This document shows positions 51,127 to 59,581 of a stretch of DNA of 64,000 bases, in pieces. The notes under the pieces are model-generated. The model was given only the letters and a program-made list of their open reading frames with translations. It made no database searches and had not been told where the DNA came from. Both the position numbers and the translations under genes were made by a program. Each line of letters begins with the position of its first letter. Positions within the stretch are counted from its first letter, which is position 1. The stretch comes from Planctomycetaceae bacterium. GTDB taxonomy: Bacteria; Planctomycetota; Planctomycetia; Pirellulales; UBA1268. The stretch spans positions 62,001 to 126,000 of the forward strand of contig CANFQO010000003.1 in assembly GCA_947449135.1 (NCBI GenBank). The letters run 5' to 3'.

Positions 51127-52215
51127 CTAGGCGGTCGGGAGGGCGTCGAGATCGAAGCCAGCGACGCCGGCCTCGGCGGCGATTTCGTTGAGGGCCTCGA
51201 CTTCCGCCCGCGAGAAGAGCAGGCCGCCGGCTGCATCACTCCGCGCTGCAGCCTGCGCTTCGAGCTGGCCCGGCAGCATGCACTGTTCGTTGCCGTGGCC
51301 GAGAATGTCGGCCAGCACGGCCTGCACGTTCGCCTGCTGGCTGCGGCCGCCGGCAAAGGCACCACCTGAGACCGCGTCGGGGTGGATCACCTGGAAGAAA
51401 AAGGCGCATGTCTGCTTTTCGCCCGCCACCTTCGCCCGGCTGCGGATCGTGGGAATCGAGCCACCGATGAAGGCCGCCACGATCTCGTTGATCAACGACA
51501 GGCCGTACCCCTTGTGATCGCCAAAAGGAATCAGCGACACGGCCTTGTCGGGATCGGTCGTCGGCTTGCCATCCTTGTCGACGGCGGCATTGGGAGGCAG
51601 CGGCTTGCCCTCCCGTTTGAGTTGCTGGACCCGCCCCATCGCGATCACCGAGGTCGCCCAATCGATCACGATCGGATAGCCGACCGCGTCACTGGCGGGA
51701 AAACCCCACGAATGCGGATTTGTGCCGAGCGTGGGAAACACGCCGCGAAACGGCACCACCTCGGCAAGCGACGCGGTGCAGTTGGTGTAGGCGATGTAGC
51801 CCTTCTTCGCGGCCTCCATCACATACCCGCCGCCCCACAGGTAATGAAAGGCGTTGTCGACCGATACCGTCCCGGTGCCATGCTTGTCCGCGAGCCTCAT
51901 GCAGGTCTCGATCGCCTCCCAGGCCACCGCCTGTCCGAGCTTCTTCCCGGCGTCCCACACCTCGGCCGCGTCGAACCGGCTGGGAAGCTTTCTGATCACT
52001 GCCTGCGGCACGCAGCCGTCTGCCTTCGAGCCGAAAAGCTCGTCGAGGTGCAGCGCCTTGATGGCATTGTGGGTGCGGATGCCGTGCCGGGTGGCCGACG
52101 AGGCAAGGCGCGCCGCGTGACCGGCTTCGATGGCGTCAAAACCGCGATGCTGGTAGACGGCGCGAACGAGTGCTTCGTGCGCAGCGACCGGGACGACGAA
52201 GAACGTTTCCGACAT
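51127..52215 (-). CDS. Ldh-family (malate/L-lactate/ureidoglycolate dehydrogenase type) oxidoreductase
   Basis: 362 aa. The family is distinct from classical lactate dehydrogenase. Recognised by the His region SSATRHGIRTHNAIKALHLDELF, the VSVDNAFHYLWGGGYVMEAAKKGYIAYTNCTASLAEVVPFRG block, GTNPHSWGFPA, and PFGDHKGYGLSLINEIVAAFIGGS. Members reduce 2-oxoacids or diketo-sugar acids such as 2,3-diketo-L-gulonate with NAD(P)H. In usual members the catalytic His is followed by Gly (SHG); here it is HN, which may reflect another substrate. It lies 61 bp upstream of the kinase gene and 86 bp after the hydroxyacid dehydrogenase, all on one strand. Confidence 0.88.
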   Translation of the reverse strand: MSETFFVVPVAAHEALVRAVYQHRGFDAIEAGHAARLASSATRHGIRTHNAIKALHLDELFGSKADGCVPQAVIRKLPSRFDAAEVWDAGKKLGQAVAWEAIETCMRLADKHGTGTVSVDNAFHYLWGGGYVMEAAKKGYIAYTNCTASLAEVVPFRGVFPTLGTNPHSWGFPASDAVGYPIVIDWATSVIAMGRVQQLKREGKPLPPNAAVDKDGKPTTDPDKAVSLIPFGDHKGYGLSLINEIVAAFIGGSIPTIRSRAKVAGEKQTCAFFFQVIHPDAVSGGAFAGGRSQQANVQAVLADILGHGNEQCMLPGQLEAQAAARSDAAGGLLFSRAEVEALNEIAAEAGVAGFDLDALPTA

Positions 52216-52301
52216 GGGTCTGGCTGGTCCTTTCCTTGGGGCCTCGATTCTTCAGGCCCGAATCCTTGGGAGGTTTGGCTCGCTCGTCCGCTCTGGCGTG
52301 G

Positions 52302-53285
52302 TCAGACCACCTTTTTCACAGGCACTGTCGGATTGACCTGCGCCAGCGGCGGTTCCCCGCGCATGGCCCGGATGAGATTCGTGACCGCCGCCATCGCCTG
52401 CCGCTGCACGCTCTCGAACGTCCGCGAACCGACGTGGGGCGTGACGACGCAGTTGGGCAGCTTCGTGAGCGGGTGGTCGGCCCGCGGCGGCTCCTCGTCG
52501 AGCACGTCGGTGCCGTAACCGCGAACACGCCCCGATGCGAGCGCTGCGGCCATGTCGGCGGTATTGACGATCTCGCCACGGGCGCAATTCAGGATGATCA
52601 CGCCCGGCTTCATCTTCTGAATCGTCTCCGCCCGGATCAGGTCACGGGTTTCCGGGGTCAGATTCGTATGGAGCGAGATGTAATCGGCCTTCGCGAAAAG
52701 GTCGTCGAGCGTCGCGGCCCGCTCGATGGCGTGCTCGGCCGCAAACTTTTCGTCCCAGTAGATGTCATACCCAACCGGCCGCATGCCGAATGCCTTTGCT
52801 CGGATGGCCACCTCCTTGCCGATCCGTCCCATGCCCGCGATGCCGATCGTCTTGTCGAGCAGTTCATGGCCCGTCTGCCGCTTCCAGCCGCCGGAACGGG
52901 TGGAGTCGGTGTGGAACAGCAGGTTCTTCTCGAGCGACAGCAGCAGCAGGAACGTGTGTTCCGCCACGGTGGTGTGATTGACGCCGGGCGTGAAGAGCAG
53001 CGGGATGCCCAATTCGGTGCAGGCAGCCACGTCGATCTTGTCGACGCCAATGCCATACTTGCTCAACACCTTGAGCCGCGGCGCGGCCTTTTCGAGCACG
53101 GCGCGGGTGATCGCGTCGTCGCCGCAGATGTAGCCATCGATGTCGCCCACGGCGGAGAGCGTGTCGGCCTCGGAGAGCGGTCCGCGGGCGGTGACGATCT
53201 CCCAGCCCGTGGCGGCGAGCGCCGCGTGATGCTCGCCTGGCGTGTCCTGGAACGACGTGGTCGTGAGAAGAATGCGTGGTGTCAT
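52302..53285 (-). CDS. D-2-hydroxyacid dehydrogenase (SerA-like)
   Basis: 327 aa from MTPRILLTT; 24 in-frame codons upstream look non-coding. NAD-binding is IGIAGMGRIGKEVA. The catalytic set is Arg in LNCARGEIVNT, Glu in VLDEEPPRADHP and His in VTPHVGSRTFESV. The KYGIGVDKIDV motif is shared with D-3-phosphoglycerate dehydrogenase and with 2-keto-gluconate reductases, but there is no C-terminal ACT domain. In this setting, next to an Ldh-family enzyme and a KDG-kinase-like gene, a role in sugar-acid interconversion seems likelier than serine synthesis. It is divergent from the MocA gene; the 175-bp gap includes A-runs but no confident promoter boxes. Confidence 0.88.
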   Translation of the reverse strand: MTPRILLTTTSFQDTPGEHHAALAATGWEIVTARGPLSEADTLSAVGDIDGYICGDDAITRAVLEKAAPRLKVLSKYGIGVDKIDVAACTELGIPLLFTPGVNHTTVAEHTFLLLLSLEKNLLFHTDSTRSGGWKRQTGHELLDKTIGIAGMGRIGKEVAIRAKAFGMRPVGYDIYWDEKFAAEHAIERAATLDDLFAKADYISLHTNLTPETRDLIRAETIQKMKPGVIILNCARGEIVNTADMAAALASGRVRGYGTDVLDEEPPRADHPLTKLPNCVVTPHVGSRTFESVQRQAMAAVTNLIRAMRGEPPLAQVNPTVPVKKVV

Positions 53286-53460
53286 CTGTGCTGGAAACAT
53301 CGTTGGGTGTCGTGAGTCGATTGCCGAAAAACTAACGCCAGCCGAAAAAAACTGCAATCAATCCCGAGGGCCACGGCAGCCCCGTTGGCATTCGTTCTGA
53401 AAAAAAGATGATTGACGCCTTGTTCGATTCCGTGTCGCCTCCGCACAAGGATTCCCAACC

Positions 53461-54540
53461 GTGGCCACTCCCATCAGGATTCTTGTCGTCGGCTGCGGCC
53501 ACATGGGCACGTCCCACGCCAAGGCCTATCACACCCTGCCAGAGTTCGAGATCGTCGGCGTCGTCTCACGCGGGGAGGCATCCCGCCGCAAACTGCTCAC
53601 GGCCGTCGGCGGCGACTACCCACAGTTCAGCGACTTCGCTGAGGCGCTCGCCGCAACCAAGCCCGATGCCGTCTCGATCAACACCTACCCCGACACCCAC
53701 GCCGCATACGCGGCGCAGGCCTTCGCCGCCGGCTGCCACGTGTTTCTCGAAAAACCGGTGGCGGTGACCGTGACGGAGGCGGAGGCGGTCGTCCGCGCAG
53801 CGAAGTCGGCAGGCAAGAAACTCGTCGTCGGCTACATCCTGCGGGTCCACCCCACCTGGGCCCGATTCATCGAGGTGGCGCAAACGCTCGGGAAGCCGCT
53901 CGTGATGCGGATGAACCTCAACCAGCAGTCCTCCGGCGACGCCTGGCAGACGCACAAGTCGCTGATGAACTCGATGTCGCCGATCGTCGACTGCGGCGTG
54001 CACTACGTCGACGTCATGTGCCTGATGACGAGATCCCGTCCAATCCGCGTGAGCGCCATCGGCGCCCGCCTCACGGAGGAACTCAAACCCGGTATGTACA
54101 ATTACGGCCAGTTGCAGGTGACGTTTGCCGATGGTTCCGTCGGCTGGTACGAGGCGGGCTGGGGCCCGATGATGAGCGACGTCGCCTACTTCGTGAAGGA
54201 CGTCATCGGTCCGCGGGGTTGCGTGAGCATCGCTGGCGTCAAGGACGGCGACAACGCCAGCGACGACGTCGAGGGCCACACACAGGCCTCGCTGCTGCGA
54301 TTGCACCACGGCGAACTGAAGCCCGACGGATCGTTCGCCAAGGCCAACGAACTCATCGCCTGCGCCGGCGAGCCCGACCACGATGGCCTCTGCCTGCTCG
54401 AACAGAAGATGTTTCTTGATGCGATCGTGAACGACCGCGATCTCTCCGACCACATGGCGGATGCCGTCAACAGCCTCCGCATCGTGCTGGCCGCCGACGA
54501 GTCATTCCGCACGGGCCGCACCGTCGAACTGCCGGAATGA
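53461..54540 (+). CDS. Gfo/Idh/MocA-family oxidoreductase (cytoplasmic)
   Basis: 359 aa with a GTG start and AAGGA about 9 nt upstream. Rossmann motif ILVVGCGHMGTSHAKAYHTL, then INTYPDTHAAYAAQAFAAG and HVFLEKPVAVTVTEAEAVV with the family EKP Lys. HYVDVMCLM and GEPDHDGLCLLEQKMFLDAI are in the catalytic/dimer domain. Unlike the two other MocA proteins here it has no signal peptide, so it acts in the cytoplasm. Divergent from the sugar-acid gene group, it likely belongs to the same pathway (for example oxidation of a sugar or uronic acid). A subtype A hairpin repeat begins 44 bp after the stop. Confidence 0.88.
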   Translation: MATPIRILVVGCGHMGTSHAKAYHTLPEFEIVGVVSRGEASRRKLLTAVGGDYPQFSDFAEALAATKPDAVSINTYPDTHAAYAAQAFAAGCHVFLEKPVAVTVTEAEAVVRAAKSAGKKLVVGYILRVHPTWARFIEVAQTLGKPLVMRMNLNQQSSGDAWQTHKSLMNSMSPIVDCGVHYVDVMCLMTRSRPIRVSAIGARLTEELKPGMYNYGQLQVTFADGSVGWYEAGWGPMMSDVAYFVKDVIGPRGCVSIAGVKDGDNASDDVEGHTQASLLRLHHGELKPDGSFAKANELIACAGEPDHDGLCLLEQKMFLDAIVNDRDLSDHMADAVNSLRIVLAADESFRTGRTVELPE

Positions 54541-54584
54541 CCGCTGTGCCTAAAGCGGATCGAGAGCGCATCTTAGAGAGCTGC

Positions 54585-54703
54585 AGCGACGATTTGGTAG
54601 ACCTGGAGAGGCAGGCGAGGGGGTCGGCGGAAGCTCGAGGAGCGTTGGGCCGCCGCGGCCCCCGCGACGAGACTTTTGCCGCCCCCGAAGCCGGTGCTAC
54701 ACC
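54585..54703 (+). repeat. 3'-gene hairpin repeat, subtype A, copy 3
   Basis: Core identical to copies 1 and 2, hairpin at 54634-54671; the left flank GCGACGATTTGGTAGACCTGG aligns with the other two copies. No extra module. It ends with GAAGCCGGTGCTACACC. It lies between convergent genes, in the orientation of the upstream MocA gene. Confidence 0.87.
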
Positions 54704-54768
54704 TCAGTCAGACGCGCTCGCGCCGTCTCGGGGCGATTCACGGTGCGGACCTCGGACGGATCCCAAAG

Positions 54769-55470
54769 TCACTTTTTCCAAGCCTGGCAGGTCTCCCAGG
54801 CGACCCGCTGCAGGTAGGCCGCTTCGTCGGCCGTGACGCCAGTCGGGGCGTAGTCGTTCCCCACCGGGGTTTCCCCAAAGATGGTGGCAAACACCACGGC
54901 CGTGGTGAGGTAGGTGCCATGGATGCTCGGGTGTTCCCGGTCGGGGGCATAGAGGTCGATCTCGGGCCGTTCTTTGATCGATCGCTGCCAGGCCAGCCCT
55001 GCTGGGGCGACCTCGACCTTGAGTTCCTCGGCGGCGTCCCGATGGGCCTGGGCGATCTCATCGCTGCTGATCCATCCCAGCCGCTCATACGACCAGGCCA
55101 TCAGAAGAATAGGCCGCCCCTTGTGGCCGCGGATCTCGTTCACGAAGGTCCGCGCATACTCGCGAAAGCTCGCGACGGTCGTCTCCGGGATGTCCTCCTG
55201 AAGGACGACGACGTCGTTGTTTCCTGAGGCTATCGCGGGCCTCGTCTCCGGCTTCTCCCACAACTTCTTGAGCGGAGCGCCCCCCTGCGTCACTTTGCTC
55301 GTCTCGATGGCGATCGCGGGCGAGGCCGCCGCGGCCATTTTGTCGAGGTGATGGTAGAGCCCGTTGTGCCAATAGGTCAGGCTGTTGCCGATGAACAGAA
55401 TCCGCTGCGGCGCCGGTGCCGCAGCGATGAACGCCACCGCCAAGAGGATCAACAGCATTCGCACGATCAT
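54769..55470 (-). CDS. SGNH/GDSL-family hydrolase, exported
   Basis: 233 aa from MIVRMLLILL, the ATG with GAAGG about 8 nt upstream; an ATG 9 nt earlier is the alternative. The signal peptide is MIVRMLLILLAVAFIAAAPAP. The nucleophile is Ser30 in RILFIGNSLTYWHNG (block I). NDVVVLQED gives the Asn block, and DREHPSIHGTYL holds the Asp/His of the DxxH block. The family cleaves esters of sugars or lipids; the substrate is unknown. It follows the MocA gene by 68 bp on the same strand and is probably co-transcribed. Confidence 0.88.
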   Translation of the reverse strand: MIVRMLLILLAVAFIAAAPAPQRILFIGNSLTYWHNGLYHHLDKMAAAASPAIAIETSKVTQGGAPLKKLWEKPETRPAIASGNNDVVVLQEDIPETTVASFREYARTFVNEIRGHKGRPILLMAWSYERLGWISSDEIAQAHRDAAEELKVEVAPAGLAWQRSIKERPEIDLYAPDREHPSIHGTYLTTAVVFATIFGETPVGNDYAPTGVTADEAAYLQRVAWETCQAWKK

Positions 55471-55538
55471 GGTTGCCATCCTTCGTGTTGAAAATGTGAC
55501 CGCTTCTCGCAGGCTCAAACAGCCGGCCGGGCAGCCGA

Positions 55539-56894
55539 CTACGAGAGATTGTCGACCTCGAACCCCTTGCGATAGCGACGCCGCAGCAGGGCATCGGCCT
55601 GATCGTGGTTGGGGATCGTCATTGCCTCGGCCTGCCAGCGAAGCTCGTTGCCGGGAAACCGGTTGGCGATCGTGCCGAGCAGCACGGCCTCGGTGAGCGG
55701 GCCGCCATAGCTGAAATCGCAGGTGGTCGGCTTCCCTCCCAGGCAGGCATCGACGAACAGATGATAGTGGTCACCGTTGGGAGCGGCCTCGATCGGCGTG
55801 GCGGCGAAGGCCTTTGCCGGGAGCAGCTGCGGCATGCCCACATGTGGCAACAGCAGAAACCCCTTCTCGCCAACGAACATCGACCCCTGATCGGGCAGCG
55901 CCTGGCGGTTGCCGTCAGCTCCTTCGAGCGGCCAGGCTGCGCTGTCGGGCATTTTTCCGCCGTCGCTCCAGGTGAGCGTGAAGCCGTCGGTGGTGAACGC
56001 CGTGCTGGGAAACGTGAACCGGGTCTGGTTCTGCATGCCGAAGGAGCGTTTCGGGGCGGCCGAACTGTTGGAGAGCAACGTGGTCGGCGCAGTGAGCTTC
56101 AGTGCCGTAAAGACCGGGTCGAGGATGTGGATTGCCATGTCGCCCATCGTGCCGCCGCCGAAGTCGTACCAACGACGCCAGTTGGCCGGATGGTATTGCC
56201 CATCCGAATAGGGAATTTCCTGCGCCGTTCCCAGCCAGAGGTTCCAGTCGAGCGTGGCGGGCACGGCCGAAGGGGCCGGATCGCCGCCGTCGTAGCCCCA
56301 GGTCTTGCTGCTCCAGGAATGGGCCTCGCGCACCTTCCCGATGATGCCGCTCTGAACGAGCTTTACGGCGGTGCGGTAGGGCGTGGTGGAATGAATCTGC
56401 GTGCCCATCTGCGTGACGAGGCCGGTCTTCTCAGCCACCACACGCAGCTGCCGCGATTCGTGCACATCGTGCGTCAGCGGCTTCTGGCAATAGACGTGCT
56501 TGCCGCAGTTGAGCGCCGTCATTGCCGCGGCCGCATGGGTGTGATCGGGCGTCGCGATATTGACGGCATCGATCTGCCCGGCCATCTCGTCGAACATCCG
56601 CCGGAAATCGGCGAACGTCTTGGCTTTTCCATGCTTGGCCACCGCGCCGCCGAGATTATTGCTGTCGACATCGCACAGCGCCACCACATCAACCGCCGGA
56701 TGGGAACTGAGCGACTCCAGATCGGAGGCTCCCATGCCCCCCACTCCAATGCTCGCCAGTCGCAACCGCCTGCCGCTGGCGGTCTGCGCCAGCAGAGCCG
56801 GAAGCGTGAGCGAATGCAGAGCGGCCCCGCAGGCGGCGGTGCTGAGCAGGAACGAACGCCGCGAAAAGGAGGGGCTGTCCATGGCAACTTTCAT
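55539..56894 (-). CDS. Tat-exported Gfo/Idh/MocA-family oxidoreductase
   Basis: 451 aa from MKVAMDSPSFSRRSF; GGAG lies 8 nt upstream. The twin-arginine signal is SRRSFLLSTAACGAALHS. Rossmann motif ASIGVGGMGASDLESL, then IATPDHTHAAAAMTALNCG and HVYCQKPLTHDVHES (family KP Lys). HSWSSKTWGYDGGDPAPSA, GNELRWQAEAMTI and the ending RRRYRKGFE are found in a planctomycete-specific subgroup. Extracytoplasmic NAD(P)-type oxidoreductase; the substrate is not known. It is followed by an SGNH hydrolase gene, suggesting joint work on an acylated sugar. Confidence 0.9.
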   Translation of the reverse strand: MKVAMDSPSFSRRSFLLSTAACGAALHSLTLPALLAQTASGRRLRLASIGVGGMGASDLESLSSHPAVDVVALCDVDSNNLGGAVAKHGKAKTFADFRRMFDEMAGQIDAVNIATPDHTHAAAAMTALNCGKHVYCQKPLTHDVHESRQLRVVAEKTGLVTQMGTQIHSTTPYRTAVKLVQSGIIGKVREAHSWSSKTWGYDGGDPAPSAVPATLDWNLWLGTAQEIPYSDGQYHPANWRRWYDFGGGTMGDMAIHILDPVFTALKLTAPTTLLSNSSAAPKRSFGMQNQTRFTFPSTAFTTDGFTLTWSDGGKMPDSAAWPLEGADGNRQALPDQGSMFVGEKGFLLLPHVGMPQLLPAKAFAATPIEAAPNGDHYHLFVDACLGGKPTTCDFSYGGPLTEAVLLGTIANRFPGNELRWQAEAMTIPNHDQADALLRRRYRKGFEVDNLS

Positions 56895-57087
56895 GCGTGA
56901 GTCTCCGGGTGCACTATCACGTTTCATCGGGCGCCGACGACGCTCCGAACTGGGGCTGGTATCCTTATTCCCGCATCACCCTACCCGATTATCCCGCCCC
57001 GCTGCCACGCGGATACAGCACAGGGGCCGGGGAAGCGTCGACGGACGGCGATCGCAGGGGAATAGCGGGGAAAACGGAGGACAACTC

Positions 57088-58587
57088 ATGACAGAACAGG
57101 GCATCGTCAGAGGGCGGCGGCTCCGCGGTCAAACGCTGCTCGTCGTTTGCTGGGCAGCGATCGTCGCCTGGCTGGCCAGCGCGCCGTCGGGATGGGGTGA
57201 GGCTGCAGAACCAGAAGGCCGCGCCTCCAAGCCAAACGTCGTCATCTTCATTGCCGACGACCTCTCCTGGCACGATGTTGCCTGTTTCGGTGGGCCCACC
57301 TCGGCCCGCACTCCGAATCTCGACCAATTCGCCCGTGAGGGGATGAAGCTGACCGGATTTTTCTCCCCCGCCTCCGTCTGCTCGCCGACGCGGCAGGCGC
57401 TCCTCACCGGCCTCTATCCGGTTCGCAACGGCGCCTATCCCAATCATGCCGTGGTGCGGCCCGGTACCAAGAGCCTGCCAACCCATCTGGGCAGCCTCGG
57501 CTATCGCACCGCGGTGGTCGGCAAGCAGCATTACGGCCCGGCAGCCAGCTATCCCTTCGATGAGGAACTGTCGCTTCGGGACGAATCCAATGGCGGCGAC
57601 AGGCTGCCGCTGAAACAGATGGAACAGTTCGTGCGGGCGGATCGCGATCGGCCCTTCTGCCTGTACATCGCCACGAAGGAACCGCATGCGCCACACACGC
57701 TCGGTGATCAGTCGGCCTACGATCCCGACACGCTGACCGTGCCCCCCTATCTCGTCGACACCCCCGAGACCCGCCGTGGCCTGGCGGCCTACTATGCCGA
57801 GGTGACCTGCATGGACAAGCAGTTCGGCGACGTGCTGCGGATGCTCGCCGACACCGGCCACGCCGACGACGACACATTGGTGTTCTTTCTCAGCGAACAG
57901 GGCAATTCGCTGCCGCACGGCAAGTGGACCTGCTACGACGTCGGCATCAGAGTGGCGGCGATCGCGCGGTGGCCGGGGGTGATTTCACCCGGAACGGAAA
58001 ACCGGGCACTCGTTCAATATGTCGATCTTGCGCCGACGCTCCTGGCAGCCGCGGGAGCCGATCCGGCCGCCATCGACACCGGCTGCCCCGATGCCCATGG
58101 GTCACGGGGGTTTGACGGCCGAAGTTTCCTCGACGTGCTGAATGGAAAGAGCCAGACCTTGCGGGAGGTGATCTTCGCCGAACATACCGGCCGGGGGATC
58201 AACCGCGGCCCCGAGGCCTACGGCACCCGCGCCGTCCGCGACAGTCGCTACAAGCTGATCGTGAACCTCGAACCGGACGCAGAGTTTGCGGGGGGCGCCA
58301 TCGGTGGCAAGGCGTTTCACTCGTGGCAGCAGAAGGCCGCGGCAGGAGATGCCTTCGCCAGCACACAGGTGGCCCGCTATCTTCGCCGACCGGCGACGGA
58401 GCTCTACGATCTGGAGACCGATCCCTGGGAGCTGACCGACCTCGCCGACCAGCCGGCTCACGCCGCCACGATTCAACGGTTGCGTGGGCACCTCGAAACA
58501 TGGATGACACAGCAGGGAGATCGGGGCGACGCCACGGAGCGCGAGGCCCATCTCCATCAGAAGCGAAACAACCGCACACAGGAGTGA
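57088..58587 (+). CDS. Type I sulfatase, exported
   Basis: 499 aa from the ATG preceded by GGAGG with 7 nt spacing; a long upstream extension overlaps the MocA gene and is rejected. A signal segment (LLVVCWAAIVAWLASAPSGWG) is followed by NVVIFIADDLSWHDVACFG (metal Asp pair). CSPTR (C98) is the formylglycine site, GKQHYG corresponds to the GKWH region, and SEQGNSLPHGKWT near residue 270 replaces the usual DNG ligands. That departs from arylsulfatases but is seen in sulfatase subfamilies. It hydrolyses sulfate esters outside the cytoplasm, the substrate being unknown. A ThuA gene begins 9 bp downstream, so they form an operon. Confidence 0.9.
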   Translation: MTEQGIVRGRRLRGQTLLVVCWAAIVAWLASAPSGWGEAAEPEGRASKPNVVIFIADDLSWHDVACFGGPTSARTPNLDQFAREGMKLTGFFSPASVCSPTRQALLTGLYPVRNGAYPNHAVVRPGTKSLPTHLGSLGYRTAVVGKQHYGPAASYPFDEELSLRDESNGGDRLPLKQMEQFVRADRDRPFCLYIATKEPHAPHTLGDQSAYDPDTLTVPPYLVDTPETRRGLAAYYAEVTCMDKQFGDVLRMLADTGHADDDTLVFFLSEQGNSLPHGKWTCYDVGIRVAAIARWPGVISPGTENRALVQYVDLAPTLLAAAGADPAAIDTGCPDAHGSRGFDGRSFLDVLNGKSQTLREVIFAEHTGRGINRGPEAYGTRAVRDSRYKLIVNLEPDAEFAGGAIGGKAFHSWQQKAAAGDAFASTQVARYLRRPATELYDLETDPWELTDLADQPAHAATIQRLRGHLETWMTQQGDRGDATEREAHLHQKRNNRTQE

Positions 58588-58596
58588 AATAAGACC

Positions 58597-59532
58597 ATGC
58601 CTTTGCCAATGCGGATGATGGCGGCCTTTCTGGCTATTGCCAGTGTGATCGGCGGTGCCGGCCTGGTGAACGATGCCCAAGCGGCCGAGGCACCGATCCG
58701 CGTCGTGGTCTGGGACGAGCAGCAGCCCTCGCAGAAGGAGGCCTACGACAACTTCCTCGGCAACTGCATCGCCGACCATCTGCGGGCCCAGCCGGGGTTT
58801 GAGGTGCGGTCGCTCAGCATCAAGGACGCCGAGCAGGGGTTGTCCACCGAGATCCTGGATTTCGCCGAGGTGATGTTCTGGTGGGGCCATGTGCGGCAGG
58901 CCGATGTGAAACCGGAGGTGGGGAAGGCGATCGTGGAGCGGGTAAAGGCGGGCCGACTGACGCTGGTGGCCCTCCACTCGGCGCACTGGTCGACTCCCTT
59001 CATCGAGGCGATGAACGAGCGGTCTAGGCTTGATCTCCAGCGCGAGTGGGCCGATCTGCCGGCCGGGATGCTGAGCGTCGAGGAGGTGCCGGCACAGCTC
59101 TACAAGGCTCCGAGACGCGACGCCCGGCTGACGCCCACCACCGACGTGCAGAAGTTTCCGGACGGCCGCGTGTCGGTGAAGCTCCATTTGCCCAACTGCT
59201 GCTTCCCGGGCTACCGCACCGATGGCAAGCCGAGCCACCTGCGGGTGCTCGACGCCAGCCATCCGCTCACCGCCGGCCTGCCCACCACGTTTTCACTGCC
59301 GCGGACGGAGATGTACGACGAGCCGTTCCATGTGCCGGCTCCCGATCGCGTGCTGGTGGAGGAATGCTGGGAACCGGGCGAATGGTTCCGCAGCGTGATG
59401 GTCTGGGAACTGGGCCAGGGCCGCGTTGTCTACATCCGCCCCGGACACGAAACATTCCCGATCTTCAAAGACCAGAACATGCTGCGTCTGATCGAGAACG
59501 CGGCCCGGTTTGGCAGGCCGAATTCACGCTGA
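58597..59532 (+). CDS. Exported ThuA-domain (trehalose utilisation-like) protein
   Basis: 311 aa with a signal peptide (MAAFLAIASVIGGAGLVNDAQAAE after a short Met-rich start). The ThuA fold is a class-I glutamine-amidotransferase-like domain: PIRVVVWDEQQPSQKEAYDNFLGN at the start, VMFWWGHVRQADV, LVALHSAHWSTPF, and RVVYIRPGHETFPIF near the end. ThuA is linked to trehalose and disaccharide oxidation in rhizobia; the chemistry is not established. It begins 9 bp after the sulfatase stop and is probably co-transcribed, and it ends convergent with gudD (49-bp gap). Confidence 0.88.
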   Translation: MPLPMRMMAAFLAIASVIGGAGLVNDAQAAEAPIRVVVWDEQQPSQKEAYDNFLGNCIADHLRAQPGFEVRSLSIKDAEQGLSTEILDFAEVMFWWGHVRQADVKPEVGKAIVERVKAGRLTLVALHSAHWSTPFIEAMNERSRLDLQREWADLPAGMLSVEEVPAQLYKAPRRDARLTPTTDVQKFPDGRVSVKLHLPNCCFPGYRTDGKPSHLRVLDASHPLTAGLPTTFSLPRTEMYDEPFHVPAPDRVLVEECWEPGEWFRSVMVWELGQGRVVYIRPGHETFPIFKDQNMLRLIENAARFGRPNSR

Positions 59533-59581
59533 AATGGGGTCGTGAAGGAGACACGCACACCGCACGGTCGAACGCCCGCTC

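Noticed and set aside
55605-56900. Plus-strand open frame of 431 codons opposite the MocA gene
   Set aside because: Shadow of a well-supported gene with a Tat signal and Rossmann motif on the other strand.
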